From NCBI RefSeq assembly GCF_003385515.1, contig NZ_QNVT01000003.1, positions 124,001 through 188,000 on the forward strand: a stretch of DNA of 64,000 nt. Reading direction: 5' to 3'. A program made the position numbers and the translations under genes. Within the stretch, counting starts at the first letter, position 1. Every line of letters starts with the position of its first letter. The notes under the pieces are model-generated. The model ran no database searches and was not told the origin of the DNA. It worked only from the letters and a program-made list of their open reading frames with translations. The DNA is from Chryseobacterium pennae (GTDB lineage Bacteria > Bacteroidota > Bacteroidia > Flavobacteriales > Weeksellaceae). This document shows positions 51,400 to 60,236 of this stretch, piece by piece.

Positions 51400-52071
51400 A
51401 TGAAGAAAATATTGGTATTTCTTTTAGCATTCGGAAGTCTGAGTGCCTGTCAGGAGAAATCTGGTGATTTTCCAAACGAAGAAATCATGCAGGAAAAAGA
51501 CATCATTAGTCAGGTAAAGAATAATAATATTTCTGCCGTAAAATCTGCTCTTGAAAACGGAACGGATGTAAATACACGGGACAGAAAAGGACGTTCTTTA
51601 CTGTTGATTGCAACATTAGACAAACAAACAGAAATGGCAAAATTGTTGATTTCCTATAAGGCTGATGTGAATCTTCAGGATGATCAGCTGGACAGTGCAT
51701 TTTTATACGCCGGAGCAAGCGGACAGACGGAATTGGTTACCTTATACCTGGAAAATGGAGCACGCTTTGACCTGTTCAACCGTTATAACGGAACCGCTTT
51801 GATACCGGCCTGCGAACGTGGCCATGTAGAAACCGTGAAAGTATTGGTTAAAACAAAAGGTTTCCCCATCAATCATGTGAACAAATTAGGATGGACTGCT
51901 TTAATGGAAGCGGTAATTCTTGGAAATGGAACTCAGAAATATCAGGAAATTGTGCAAATATTGAAAGATAACGGAGCTAATCTCACGATTCCCGATTATG
52001 CAGGCAAAACGCCTTTACAACATGCCGAATCATTAGGGTTTAAAGAAATCGCTCTGATCCTGAAATCATAA
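51400..52071 (+). CDS. Ankyrin-repeat lipoprotein
   Basis: A 223-residue lipoprotein (lipobox 'FGSLSAC', Cys about 17). From ~45 it holds four or five ankyrin repeats: 'NNNISAVKSALENGTDVNTR', 'GRSLLLIATLDKQTEMAKLL', 'YNGTALIPACERGHVETVKV', 'LGWTALMEAVILGNGTQKYQ', 'AGKTPLQHAESLGFKEIAL'. It would be periplasmic and bind a protein partner. Co-transcribed with the exported amidohydrolase (12 bp gap), a pairing that suggests a shared location and possibly a protective or docking role. Confidence 0.83.
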   Translation: MKKILVFLLAFGSLSACQEKSGDFPNEEIMQEKDIISQVKNNNISAVKSALENGTDVNTRDRKGRSLLLIATLDKQTEMAKLLISYKADVNLQDDQLDSAFLYAGASGQTELVTLYLENGARFDLFNRYNGTALIPACERGHVETVKVLVKTKGFPINHVNKLGWTALMEAVILGNGTQKYQEIVQILKDNGANLTIPDYAGKTPLQHAESLGFKEIALILKS

Positions 52072-52101
52072 AAAGCAATATTTACAGATTATAAAATCAA
52101 C

Positions 52102-52142
52102 TGTATTAAATTTGATCGGAGATAAAATCTTTGCGCCTTAAA
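52102..52142. repeat. 41 bp dispersed repeat, second copy
   Basis: Matches 20069-20109 with three mismatches; shared core AGATAAAATCTTNGCGCCTT. Here it lacks the opposing inverted arm present at 19851-20145. Confidence 0.7.
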
Positions 52143-52231
52143 TACAGTATAATTAGTTAAATCTTAGTGCCGTTGCGATTTCCAATACAAGAAAATTAAT
52201 AAAACTCAGATATATAATTTAGTTGGTGTTT

Positions 52232-52279
52232 TAGCCACAGAAGACCCATTTGTTTCTTTTGTGGCTATTTTAATTTTTT
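52232..52279 (+). terminator. Terminator after the ankyrin gene
   Basis: TAGCCACA (52232-52239) pairs with TGTGGCTA (52260-52267), with further pairing inside (AGAAG/CTTTT type), then TTTTAATTTTTT. It includes the GTG at 52261, which is therefore unlikely to start the AraC gene. Confidence 0.7.
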
Positions 52280-52320
52280 CTCCCGTAAATTTTATTAATT
52301 TTAGAAGAAATTCAGGTAGC

Positions 52321-53166
52321 GTGAGTTATCATACAGATCATTTTCCCATTTTAGGAATTCAGGAGTTTAGTGAGGATCAGCTTAGCGGCTGCCATTTGCT
52401 GTTTAATGAACTTTACGGAGCGCGCTCCATTGATGATCCCCATAAACATGATTTTTTTATCATCAATCTTTTTGAGCATGGAGTAGGTTCGCACACCATA
52501 GATTTTACAGAACATCAGGTAAAGGATTATCAGATTCATCTTGTTTTTCCCGATCAGGTACATCAATGGGTGATTGAAAAAGAAACAGTAGGGTATCAGC
52601 TGATGATCAGCAGAGATTGGTTTGAAAGCTTTTTGCCCTCACTGAGGTTTTCAGCTTCTTATTATCAGAATCATCCTGTTATTAATCTTACCCAGGATGT
52701 TTTTAAAACATTTTTGTATGAATTTCAGGCAATTCAGAAAGAACTGAATGGTGAAAAGGTATTTTGGGAACTGATCCAGAAGAGAAGTGAGCTAATCGGT
52801 TTATTGGTCAGCCAGTCTGTAGAAGGAGTTTTTAAGGATTTTGAAGTTTATAATTCAAACCCTATTATTTCTAAATTTTTACACCTGATTGATGAACACT
52901 TCAAAACTGAAAGATCTGTTTCCTTTTATGCTGATAAGTTGAATATCTCAGCGAATTACCTGAATATTGTCTGTAAAAAGAATCTCAATACTTCCGCATC
53001 ATCCCTTATTCAGGACCGTATTTTACTGGAAGCAAAACGTCTTTTGAAAGTCTCGGAAATGTCTGTGAAAGATATTGTATATGATCTGGGTTTTTATGAT
53101 CATGCCAGCTTTTCAAAATTCTTTAAAGTGCAGACGGGAATGACGCCCTCTCAGTTCAAGGAATAA
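52321..53166 (+). CDS. AraC family transcriptional regulator
   Basis: A ~281-residue regulator. The N-terminal half has a cupin-like sensing domain ('DPHKHDFFIINLFEHGVGSH', 'VHQWVIEKETVGYQLMIS'). The C-terminal ~100 residues are an AraC double helix-turn-helix: 'VSFYADKLNISANYLNIVCK' and 'VKDIVYDLGFYDHASFSKFF', ending 'TGMTPSQFKE'. I choose GTG 52321, because an earlier GTG at 52261 lies in the stem of the preceding terminator. Position between two related amidohydrolase genes points to control of one or both in response to their substrate (inference). Confidence 0.88.
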   Translation: MSYHTDHFPILGIQEFSEDQLSGCHLLFNELYGARSIDDPHKHDFFIINLFEHGVGSHTIDFTEHQVKDYQIHLVFPDQVHQWVIEKETVGYQLMISRDWFESFLPSLRFSASYYQNHPVINLTQDVFKTFLYEFQAIQKELNGEKVFWELIQKRSELIGLLVSQSVEGVFKDFEVYNSNPIISKFLHLIDEHFKTERSVSFYADKLNISANYLNIVCKKNLNTSASSLIQDRILLEAKRLLKVSEMSVKDIVYDLGFYDHASFSKFFKVQTGMTPSQFKE

Positions 53167-53191
53167 TTTATACAAAACAAGACATAATTGA

Positions 53192-53226
53192 TACACCGGT
53201 TTTGATGAGAAGCTGGTGTAATTTTG
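53192..53226 (+). promoter_or_regulatory. Candidate operator and promoter of amidohydrolase paralogue 2
   Basis: An inverted repeat TACACCGG (53192-53199) / CTGGTGTA (53213-53220) with one mismatch runs into TAATTTTG (53219-53226), a good -7 element. The nearest TTG gives a 14 bp spacer, shorter than usual, which fits an activator-dependent promoter. The start codon is at 53247. Confidence 0.5.
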
Positions 53227-53246
53227 TAGGGTTAAAATATTAAATC

Positions 53247-54485
53247 ATGCAATTTCCCTATCAACTAACTGCAAAAGGAAACTACTCCCTTAAAAATGTA
53301 CGTCTGGAAACAGGTTTTGAATACGAAAATGATGAGGTGACCGGAACAAAGACAGACCTTTTCAGTATAGAAATTGAAGATGGAAAAATTAAATCGGTAA
53401 AGACTAATGATCCTGCTTCTGATTCTATTGATGCTAAAGGATATCTGATGCTTCCTGCTTTCAGAGATATGCATATTCACCTTGATAAAACATGGTATGG
53501 TCTTCCGTGGCAGGCATTATCTCCAAAAAGGAAAAGCGTAAAGGATATGATAGCCTATGAACAGGAAATCATTCCGGAACTGTTAAAAACTTCAGTAGAG
53601 AGAGCAGAACAGTTAATCAGTCTGTTGCAGCATTACGGAACTCATTTTGCAAGAACGCACTTCAATATTGATCCTACTTCAGGGCTAAAATCACTGGAGA
53701 ATCTGGAACAGGCGCTTCAAAATAAAAAAGACTCTTTTAAAGCAGAACTTGTAGCTTTCCCGCAACACGGAGTATATTATACAGAATCAGCTCCTTTGAT
53801 GAAAGAAGCTGCAAAATTAGAAAGCGTTGCTTTTATAGGAGGATTAGACCCATTAAGTATTGACGGAAGCATTGAAAAAGTAATGGACTTCACCGTACAG
53901 CTGGCACTGGATCACAACAAAGGAATTGATATTCACCTGCATGAAATAGGAGAGTCCGGAATGAAGACAATCAATTACCTGATTGATAAAGCTATAGAAA
54001 ATCCCGCGCTTCAAGGAAAAACTTTTGTAAGTCACGCTTTTGCATTGGCTCATCTATCTCCAAAAGAAGCAGAAGAGATCTCTGAAAGACTGGCTGCCGG
54101 AAAAGTGGGAATAGCTTCTTCCGTACCATTTAAAAAGACGATAATGCCAATCCCGACTTTGAAAAAACACGGAGTAAATGTTTTGGTTGGAAATGATAAC
54201 GTACAGGATTTCTGGAGTACTTTCGGATCAGGAAGTATGTTACAGAAAGCGAATCTGATTGCTGAACTCTATGGCTATGCAACTGAATTTGCGCTCTCAA
54301 GAGCATTACAGTTCGCTACTCAAAGTATTCTTCCTTTGGACGAGAAAGGAAAGCAACAGTGGCCTAAAGCCGGTGATAATGCAGCTGTTGTTTTAGCAGA
54401 TGCCTCATGTTCAGCAGAAGCCGTTTCCAGGATGTCTAAAATAGAAGCCCTGATGCATGACGGGACTCTGTTCTGGAGAAGTTAA
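53247..54485 (+). CDS. Cytosine-deaminase-like amidohydrolase, paralogue 2 (cytoplasmic)
   Basis: A 412-residue enzyme with the same core as the exported paralogue: 'DMHIHLDKTWYGLPWQALS', 'IDIHLHEIGESGMKTINYLI', 'TFVSHAFALAHL' and 'VNVLVGNDNVQDFWSTFGSG'. It has no signal peptide. Note 'SHAF' where the exported form has 'SHCF'. The pair would allow the same type of substrate to be hydrolysed both outside and inside. It follows an AraC regulator by 80 bp and ends with its own terminator. Confidence 0.87.
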   Translation: MQFPYQLTAKGNYSLKNVRLETGFEYENDEVTGTKTDLFSIEIEDGKIKSVKTNDPASDSIDAKGYLMLPAFRDMHIHLDKTWYGLPWQALSPKRKSVKDMIAYEQEIIPELLKTSVERAEQLISLLQHYGTHFARTHFNIDPTSGLKSLENLEQALQNKKDSFKAELVAFPQHGVYYTESAPLMKEAAKLESVAFIGGLDPLSIDGSIEKVMDFTVQLALDHNKGIDIHLHEIGESGMKTINYLIDKAIENPALQGKTFVSHAFALAHLSPKEAEEISERLAAGKVGIASSVPFKKTIMPIPTLKKHGVNVLVGNDNVQDFWSTFGSGSMLQKANLIAELYGYATEFALSRALQFATQSILPLDEKGKQQWPKAGDNAAVVLADASCSAEAVSRMSKIEALMHDGTLFWRS

Positions 54486-54527
54486 ATGATAATGTATATA
54501 TTTTTTATACACTTGTTTTTTGTGAAT

Positions 54528-54561
54528 CAGCTGTCGGAGATTTTCCGATGGCTGTTTTTTT
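54528..54561 (+). terminator. Rho-independent terminator of amidohydrolase paralogue 2
   Basis: CAGCTGTCGGA (54528-54538) pairs with TCCGATGGCTG (54544-54554) with small mismatches, followed by seven T. Confidence 0.8.
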
Positions 54562-54575
54562 ATTGATATAAAAGT

Positions 54576-54752
54576 AAAAAGTAAAAAGTAAAAAGTAAAA
54601 AGTAAAAAGTAAAAAGTAAAAAGTAAAAAGTAAAAAGTAAAAAGTATTGTAGCTAAACAACCATTATCCACGCGGATATCAGCATCAATAGGGAGGGGCT
54701 TTAGTCCAGCCAAATAAATATAAAGTATTCCATTGGCTTTAGCCAAAACCTA
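54576..54752. repeat. Dispersed intergenic repeat, copy C, with ten AAAAAGT units
   Basis: Ten exact AAAAAGT heptamers (54576-54645) are followed by the conserved unit from TTGTAGCTAAACAAC to GGGGCTTTAG, a spacer, and TTGGCTTTAGCCAAAACC (54733-54750). It has the same plan as copy B and shares both ends with copy A. Confidence 0.78.
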
Positions 54753-54888
54753 AGATCAGAAGATTAATAAACTAATCAAAAACATTATTTTATGTTCACA
54801 AAAAGATAAGGTCTATATTTTAAATATGAACATGTCGTAATATTGAAAATTTCTGTAATCGTTATTTTCACATAATGACGTTAAAAAA

Positions 54889-54920
54889 AGCCTTCGGAAA
54901 AACTTCCGAAGGCTTTTTAT
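54889..54920 (-). terminator. Rho-independent terminator of the TonB receptor-lipoprotein operon
   Basis: AGCCTTCGGAA (54889-54899) pairs perfectly with TTCCGAAGGCT (54904-54914), with an A run before and a T run after, so it can work on both strands. Confidence 0.85.
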
Positions 54921-54946
54921 GAATAAAATCTAACTACTATATTATT

Positions 54947-56353
54947 TTATAAATTGAAGTTTGTCCATCCCGCATACCAAGTATCACTAAGGTCTGCTAC
55001 AGCGCCTTTGTAAGCTACTTTTTGGAACCAGTTACTTACTTTAGTATTAGTAAATTTAGCTCCGGCCAATAGTGGAGATCCTGAAGCAGGAGCAAAGTTC
55101 GGAGTAGTTCCGCCAGGAGCCCATGCGTTAGTAAGTTTTACATCAGCTGTAGAACCTAAGATCGAATTTCCACCATTATTAAACCACGTTGTAAGAAGTT
55201 CAATTGAATAAGTGGTAGGAGAAGAAGGTCCGAATTTCAGAGGAGTTGTATTTCCTGCTAAAACATTGTTTTCAAAGAATAATCTATTTCCTGTAATATT
55301 AAGATCTGTTGCAGTTCCTTTGGTGGCATCAATAAATAAACCAACCGGGAATCCTGTAAATACAGAGTTGAATACTGAAATAGATGAGTTTCTTCTGATC
55401 TGTAATGCATTTTGGAATAAAGCATTGATTTGACCAGGGGCAGCAGAGTTGATTGGCCCGATAATCGTCATGTTAGAGAATGTAGCAGACGTCTGAGGTG
55501 CAGTTACAGAACCATTAGCATCATTATCAGATTCAAATGCGTTAGATCCTGAAACGTCAGCTACCTGGGAATCCCTTACGGCAATACCGAACTGTACATT
55601 TCCTGAATAACCGTTATCAGTATCGAAATCATCATCAAGACCTTTGTAAGCAATAAGGTGAGAACAGTTTACCGTTCCTCCGAACCATTCGAAACTGTCA
55701 TCATTAGCATAAGCAACCTCCACATAATCTACAAGAGTTCCGTTACCTACCCCTCCGAATGTGATCCCATTGATCTCTTTATCTGGTAAGAATGCATACC
55801 CTGCATATTCTACTCTTACATATTGTAATACACCACTGTTGTCAGCTGCATTATTTCCTCCGTAAAGCCCAAGGCCATCAGCATCATTGATACCTCCTTC
55901 CATTTCTCCAACACCGTTTTGTCCTTTAAATGTAGCATTGGTAGGTGCATTTCCTAAGATAACAAGACCTGCCCAGTCACCTCTTTTTGGACTAGGTTTT
56001 TCTGAAGTAAAGATAATTGGATTGGTAGCCGTTCCTTTAGCCATGATTTTACTTCCTCTCGTAATGATTAAAGCTCCGTTTTTATCAGCTTCACCTACGA
56101 TTTTTGTACCAGGTTCGATTGTTAAAGTCGCTCCCTTAGTTACATATACTAAACCTCTTAGTTTATAAATTTTATTAGCCTTAAGAGTAAGATCAGAAGT
56201 GATTTTTCCTGTAAGAATTAGGTTTTCAGAATCTCCTCCGTTTCCGTTACCTCCATTTTGAACGATGGTTGGTCCATCTTCTTCTATATTTCTACATGCA
56301 GTAGTTGACACTAAAGCACCAAGCATTAAAGAATATAAAACGAACTTTTTCAT
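54947..56353 (-). CDS. Beta-helix surface lipoprotein paired with a TonB receptor
   Basis: A 468-residue lipoprotein (lipobox 'VSTTAC'). A Gly/Asn-rich linker follows, then a parallel beta-helix-like body: 'ANKIYKLRGLVYVTKGATLT', 'GTKIVGEADKNGALIITRGS', 'GDWAGLVILGNAP', 'VLQYVRVEYAGYAF', 'FEWFGGTVNCSHLIAYKGLD'. Homologues are often labelled only as T9SS- or transporter-associated proteins. It begins 46 bp after the TonB receptor stop and is clearly its partner. A role as a substrate-capturing surface component is likely, substrate unknown. Confidence 0.78.
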   Translation of the reverse strand: MKKFVLYSLMLGALVSTTACRNIEEDGPTIVQNGGNGNGGDSENLILTGKITSDLTLKANKIYKLRGLVYVTKGATLTIEPGTKIVGEADKNGALIITRGSKIMAKGTATNPIIFTSEKPSPKRGDWAGLVILGNAPTNATFKGQNGVGEMEGGINDADGLGLYGGNNAADNSGVLQYVRVEYAGYAFLPDKEINGITFGGVGNGTLVDYVEVAYANDDSFEWFGGTVNCSHLIAYKGLDDDFDTDNGYSGNVQFGIAVRDSQVADVSGSNAFESDNDANGSVTAPQTSATFSNMTIIGPINSAAPGQINALFQNALQIRRNSSISVFNSVFTGFPVGLFIDATKGTATDLNITGNRLFFENNVLAGNTTPLKFGPSSPTTYSIELLTTWFNNGGNSILGSTADVKLTNAWAPGGTTPNFAPASGSPLLAGAKFTNTKVSNWFQKVAYKGAVADLSDTWYAGWTNFNL

Positions 56354-56399
56354 ATTGTAAGAATTAAATTATTTTTATTAGATTATTTTGAATGAATTA

Positions 56400-59189
56400 T
56401 TAAAAGCTGTACCCTAGTGTTAAACTGAAGTTGGTACCTGTTAATCGATCTATGGCAAGAGCGTCAGTAGTATCATACTTTTTGTTATTGTTCAGATCAT
56501 GATAGAATTTAGCACGACGGTTCAGGATATCAGAAACGTTTAGCTTGATTTCTCCTTTCTTGTTCCAGATCTTCTTAGCAACCTGGAAGTCTAAAAGTGG
56601 TCTCGGAGCTTCCCAGATTGGCGGAACTTGATCATTTCCTACATAAAGGATTCTTCTTCCGATCATGTTGAATAGTACAGTAGAAGACCATCCTGACTTC
56701 TCAGCATCATACTGAAGACTTAAGTTGATGGTGTAAGGAGACTGTCCCTGCATGGGTCTGTCAATTCTGGTAGCCTCATCTGTTACTTTGTTTTTAATAT
56801 AAGCGAAGTTACCACCCAACGTGAAGTCTTTAAGAGTGCTTACAAAATCCAGTTTTTTTCTGAATTCCAATTCAACTCCGTAAGCATCAGCCTTGTCTAC
56901 ATTCAGATAGTTGAAGGTATTACTTGTTCCTACCCCCGATTGGTTGAAATACAATTCAATCGGTTTTTTGAAGTTTTTATAGAACGCTGCCACGGAAAGG
57001 ATCTCTCCATTTCTTGGATAGAATTCCCAACGTAGGTCGGCACTTGTAATTTTAGTTCTTTCAATATCCTTGCTTCCGATTACAGTAGCTCCCAGATCAA
57101 AATCATAATAAGCTAAAGGAGAAACCTCTCTGAACTCAGGTCTTACCACAGTCTGTGAACCGGCAAGACGGATATTCATTTTAGGATTCACTTTGAAAGT
57201 TAAGTTAAGCGCTGGTAAGAAATCTGTAACACGTGTATTTACAAAACGGTCATCGCTTCTTTTGGTACTACCTACCAGCTGATCAAAGTTTTCAACTCTT
57301 AATCCCCAAACAGCTCTTAACCAAGGGGTAAAGTTGTTGTCAAACTGTAGATATCCTGCGTTAAGGATGGTGTTGGCAATATATCGGTATTGGTTTCCGG
57401 CAATTTCATCAAATGTAAATCTACCGTCAGTTCCGAAGTTTTCAGAATTAAAGATCGTCTCAAAAGGTTGGGAAAGTAATCCCTGGTTGTATTTTTCAAG
57501 CCTTACAGAGAATGGCCTTGAGTTGTAGATTCTGTCTTTTACCTGGAATAAATATCCTCCCTTAATGGTTTGCTTCTGACCGAATAAAGTAAATGATTTA
57601 GAGACATCACCTCCTGCATTATACAGATAATCACTCAGTGTAGAATAGAAAACACTTCCTGATTTCTGGGAAAGACCATTCGATATTAAGGCCAGGTAAG
57701 GACTTCCATCCATATTCGTGTATTGGTTATACTGCAAACGCTGTAGCAAAGGAATATACTGATCCAGAATCCCGAAGCTTCCGTACCAGTTTACGGTAAG
57801 ACCACCAAGAGCATCTATTTTGTGAGTTCCGGTAAGAGTTGAATTATAGAAAATAGTTTCTTTAAATCCAATTTCCCTTGCCTGGATATTGGTTCCGTTG
57901 ATAGGGTCAAATTCAAAATCTTTTCCTGATCTGAAAGACATGTGGTTCACCGTATTATTGGTGATGATGTTCTTTAAGGTAATTTTATTGTTGCTGTTAA
58001 ACTTTAGCGCTAGATTCAACATCCCGCCAAGAATAACATCGTTGGTATATTTTTCAGTATAATAATCGAAGTTTGTATTTGCAATTTCGTCGTTGATGGT
58101 GAAGAAACGGTTGTTGGTTACAGTTCTTCTTTTATTGTTACTGTAGTTTAAAACTGCAATAACCCCTAAGTCTTTTCCGAAAACCTTTGTATTGAAACCT
58201 CCATCTAATTGTAAACTTACGTTTTCAGGATAACCTATCGTATTGTATCCTAGATTTTTAGCAAATCCTTTACCAATATCTGTTTTTTGACCTTCACTCA
58301 GAATACTGAACGCATTCTTTGCAGGCATATTGGTAGGTAATTTTCTGTAACCATCATCAATTCCTACAAAGTCCCATTTTCCTCCTTTCTGCATAAAAAA
58401 CTCATGGTTCATGGTAATGTTGTTACCTCCCACACCCACTTGTGCATTGAAGAAGTCTTTATTAGGAATGTCTTTAGTGTTTACCTGAATCAGTCCGCCT
58501 CCCCATTCACCGGTATATTCAGGAATAAAGGTTTTATTGATAACAAGGGTTTCGATAACATTGGCAGGGAAAAGGTCAAAAGAGAAAGTCTTTCTGTCCG
58601 GTTCCGTACTGGATAGCTGAATACCGTTTAGCATGGCCTGGTTATAACGGTCAGATAATCCTCTTACGACTATATATTTTCCATCAAATAAACTTACCCC
58701 TGAAACTCTTTTCAGAACTTCACCGGTGTTTCTGTCCGGACTTCTTTTAATTGCTTCAATACCAATAACCTGAGAAACTACACCTGCGTTTTTCTGTAAT
58801 CCGATGGTAGAGGCAATCGTTTCTTTTCTTGCATTAGATTTAATGACAACCCCCTCGATTTCTTTCTCTTTAGCAGTTGGTTTTTCCAAAACAATATCAA
58901 GATGAGTGTTTCCGTCATTTTTTACGATAACTTCACTGATCTCCTTTTTATTGTACCCGTTAGAGCTCACCGTTATTATATAGTTGGCACCAGGGGATAA
59001 ATTGATAGAATAGTATCCGGAAAGGTCTGTGACTACTTCCTGGTCATTAACCTTTACTTTTACACCTTCTATAGGAGTGTTGTCCTTCTCATCCAATACC
59101 CTACCTTCAAGAATTTGGCTCTGTGCAAAAGCATAGCCAGCAGAAAACAAGGCAAGCAGCATAATGCTCTTGTGGAGTTGTTTTTTCAT
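56400..59189 (-). CDS. TonB-dependent receptor with N-terminal carboxypeptidase-like domain
   Basis: A 929-residue outer membrane receptor. Signal peptide ('LALFSAGYAFAQ'), CarboxypepD_reg-like domain at ~25-110 ('EGRVLDEKDNTPIEGVKVKV'), plug at ~125-235 ('GVVIKSNARKETIASTIGLQ', 'GLSDRYNQAMLNGIQLSSTE'), then a large beta-barrel ending 'GTNFSLTLGYSF'. The wording in the plug matches the group that pairs with beta-helix lipoproteins rather than SusD. It would import a solute captured by the next gene's product. Divergent from a PhoB/PhoR-like pair, so phosphate or another nutrient signal might control it (inference). Confidence 0.88.
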   Translation of the reverse strand: MKKQLHKSIMLLALFSAGYAFAQSQILEGRVLDEKDNTPIEGVKVKVNDQEVVTDLSGYYSINLSPGANYIITVSSNGYNKKEISEVIVKNDGNTHLDIVLEKPTAKEKEIEGVVIKSNARKETIASTIGLQKNAGVVSQVIGIEAIKRSPDRNTGEVLKRVSGVSLFDGKYIVVRGLSDRYNQAMLNGIQLSSTEPDRKTFSFDLFPANVIETLVINKTFIPEYTGEWGGGLIQVNTKDIPNKDFFNAQVGVGGNNITMNHEFFMQKGGKWDFVGIDDGYRKLPTNMPAKNAFSILSEGQKTDIGKGFAKNLGYNTIGYPENVSLQLDGGFNTKVFGKDLGVIAVLNYSNNKRRTVTNNRFFTINDEIANTNFDYYTEKYTNDVILGGMLNLALKFNSNNKITLKNIITNNTVNHMSFRSGKDFEFDPINGTNIQAREIGFKETIFYNSTLTGTHKIDALGGLTVNWYGSFGILDQYIPLLQRLQYNQYTNMDGSPYLALISNGLSQKSGSVFYSTLSDYLYNAGGDVSKSFTLFGQKQTIKGGYLFQVKDRIYNSRPFSVRLEKYNQGLLSQPFETIFNSENFGTDGRFTFDEIAGNQYRYIANTILNAGYLQFDNNFTPWLRAVWGLRVENFDQLVGSTKRSDDRFVNTRVTDFLPALNLTFKVNPKMNIRLAGSQTVVRPEFREVSPLAYYDFDLGATVIGSKDIERTKITSADLRWEFYPRNGEILSVAAFYKNFKKPIELYFNQSGVGTSNTFNYLNVDKADAYGVELEFRKKLDFVSTLKDFTLGGNFAYIKNKVTDEATRIDRPMQGQSPYTINLSLQYDAEKSGWSSTVLFNMIGRRILYVGNDQVPPIWEAPRPLLDFQVAKKIWNKKGEIKLNVSDILNRRAKFYHDLNNNKKYDTTDALAIDRLTGTNFSLTLGYSF

Positions 59190-59513
59190 TTTACTTCTTT
59201 TACTTCTTTTTCAAGGGCAAAATAAAGGCTAAGTTTTTAGGAAAAGTTTAGGATAATCTTAATTAATTGTGAAGTTTGTATTAATGAATTATAAGTTGTT
59301 TACGTTATTGATCTTTGTTTTTTTAATGGTTTTATTTTATTTGTTTTATAGAAAATGTTTCGTATATTTGATTTTAATTCATTTATTTATTCTTTTTATT
59401 GTTGATTTTTTAATTACTGTGAAAATATTCGCTTTTTAATAATTAGTTAACATTGGGAGGATAGATGAAATCAATGAAAATAGTTACTTTTGTGGGAATT
59501 CTTAAACTAGAAG
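59190..59513. other. Divergent promoter region between the TonB receptor and two-component genes
   Basis: 324 bp of very AT-rich DNA, long T-rich tracts on the plus strand at 59281-59440. TACTTTTG at 59485-59492 is a candidate -7 element for the response regulator; no TTG stands at the right distance. On the minus strand TTATTTTG near 59220 may serve the receptor. No gene or RNA seen. Confidence 0.45.
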
Positions 59514-60188
59514 ATGAGCAAAAAAATTCTTTTAATAGACGACGAACTGGACATTTTAGAGATTCTGTCTTACAACCTGGAAAAGGAAGGATATGAAATC
59601 CATACTGCTACCAATGGTAATGAGGGAATAGAAAAAGCAAAGGAAATAATTCCTGATCTTATTCTACTGGATGTAATGATGCCAGAAAAAGATGGTATTG
59701 AAACTTGTCAGGAACTTCGTAAAGTGAAAGAACTCCAAAAGACACTTATTGTTTTCCTTTCCGCAAGAAGCGAAGAGTTTTCCCAGTTAGCAGGCTTCCA
59801 GGCAGGCGCTAATGATTACGTTGTAAAACTGATCAAACCGAAAATTCTTATCTCTAAAGTAAACGCTTTATTACAATTGACTTCACAGGTTTCTGACAAC
59901 GCCAAGCTGATTGAAATCGGGGATCTTGTTATTGATAAAGATAATTTCAGAGTTTCTAAAAGTGGACAGCAGTTTCTTCTTCCTAAAAAAGAATTTGATC
60001 TACTGTATCTTTTGGCTTCCAACACTGAAAAAGTTTTCAAAAGAGAAGAAATTCTTGAAAAAGTTTGGGGTAATGATGTTATTGTAGGAGAAAGAACCAT
60101 TGATGTTCACATCAGAAGACTGAGAGAAAAACTGGGCATCAATACCATTCAGACTTTAAAAGGAATTGGATATAAACTGATCGTTTAA
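59514..60188 (+). CDS. Response regulator, OmpR/PhoB family
   Basis: A 224-residue DNA-binding response regulator. Receiver domain 1-120 with acidic pocket D9/D10 ('LLIDDELDI'), phospho-acceptor D53 ('LILLDVMMPEKDG') and conserved Lys K105. The proline that nearly always follows this Lys is Leu here ('DYVVKLIKPK'). The winged helix ends with 'TIDVHIRRLREKLG' and 'IQTLKGIGYKLIV'. The partner kinase starts 49 bp downstream. Its targets probably include the divergent TonB receptor. Resemblance is to PhoB, but phosphate sensing is not shown. Confidence 0.9.
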   Translation: MSKKILLIDDELDILEILSYNLEKEGYEIHTATNGNEGIEKAKEIIPDLILLDVMMPEKDGIETCQELRKVKELQKTLIVFLSARSEEFSQLAGFQAGANDYVVKLIKPKILISKVNALLQLTSQVSDNAKLIEIGDLVIDKDNFRVSKSGQQFLLPKKEFDLLYLLASNTEKVFKREEILEKVWGNDVIVGERTIDVHIRRLREKLGINTIQTLKGIGYKLIV

Positions 60189-60236
60189 TCCTTTAAAAAC
60201 CTTATCTTTACGTTCAATCCTTAAAACTTTGTAAAA

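Noticed and set aside
52261..52320. GTG 52261 as start of the AraC regulator
   Set aside because: It lies in the 3' arm of the preceding terminator and adds residues with no family match; GTG 52321 is preferred.
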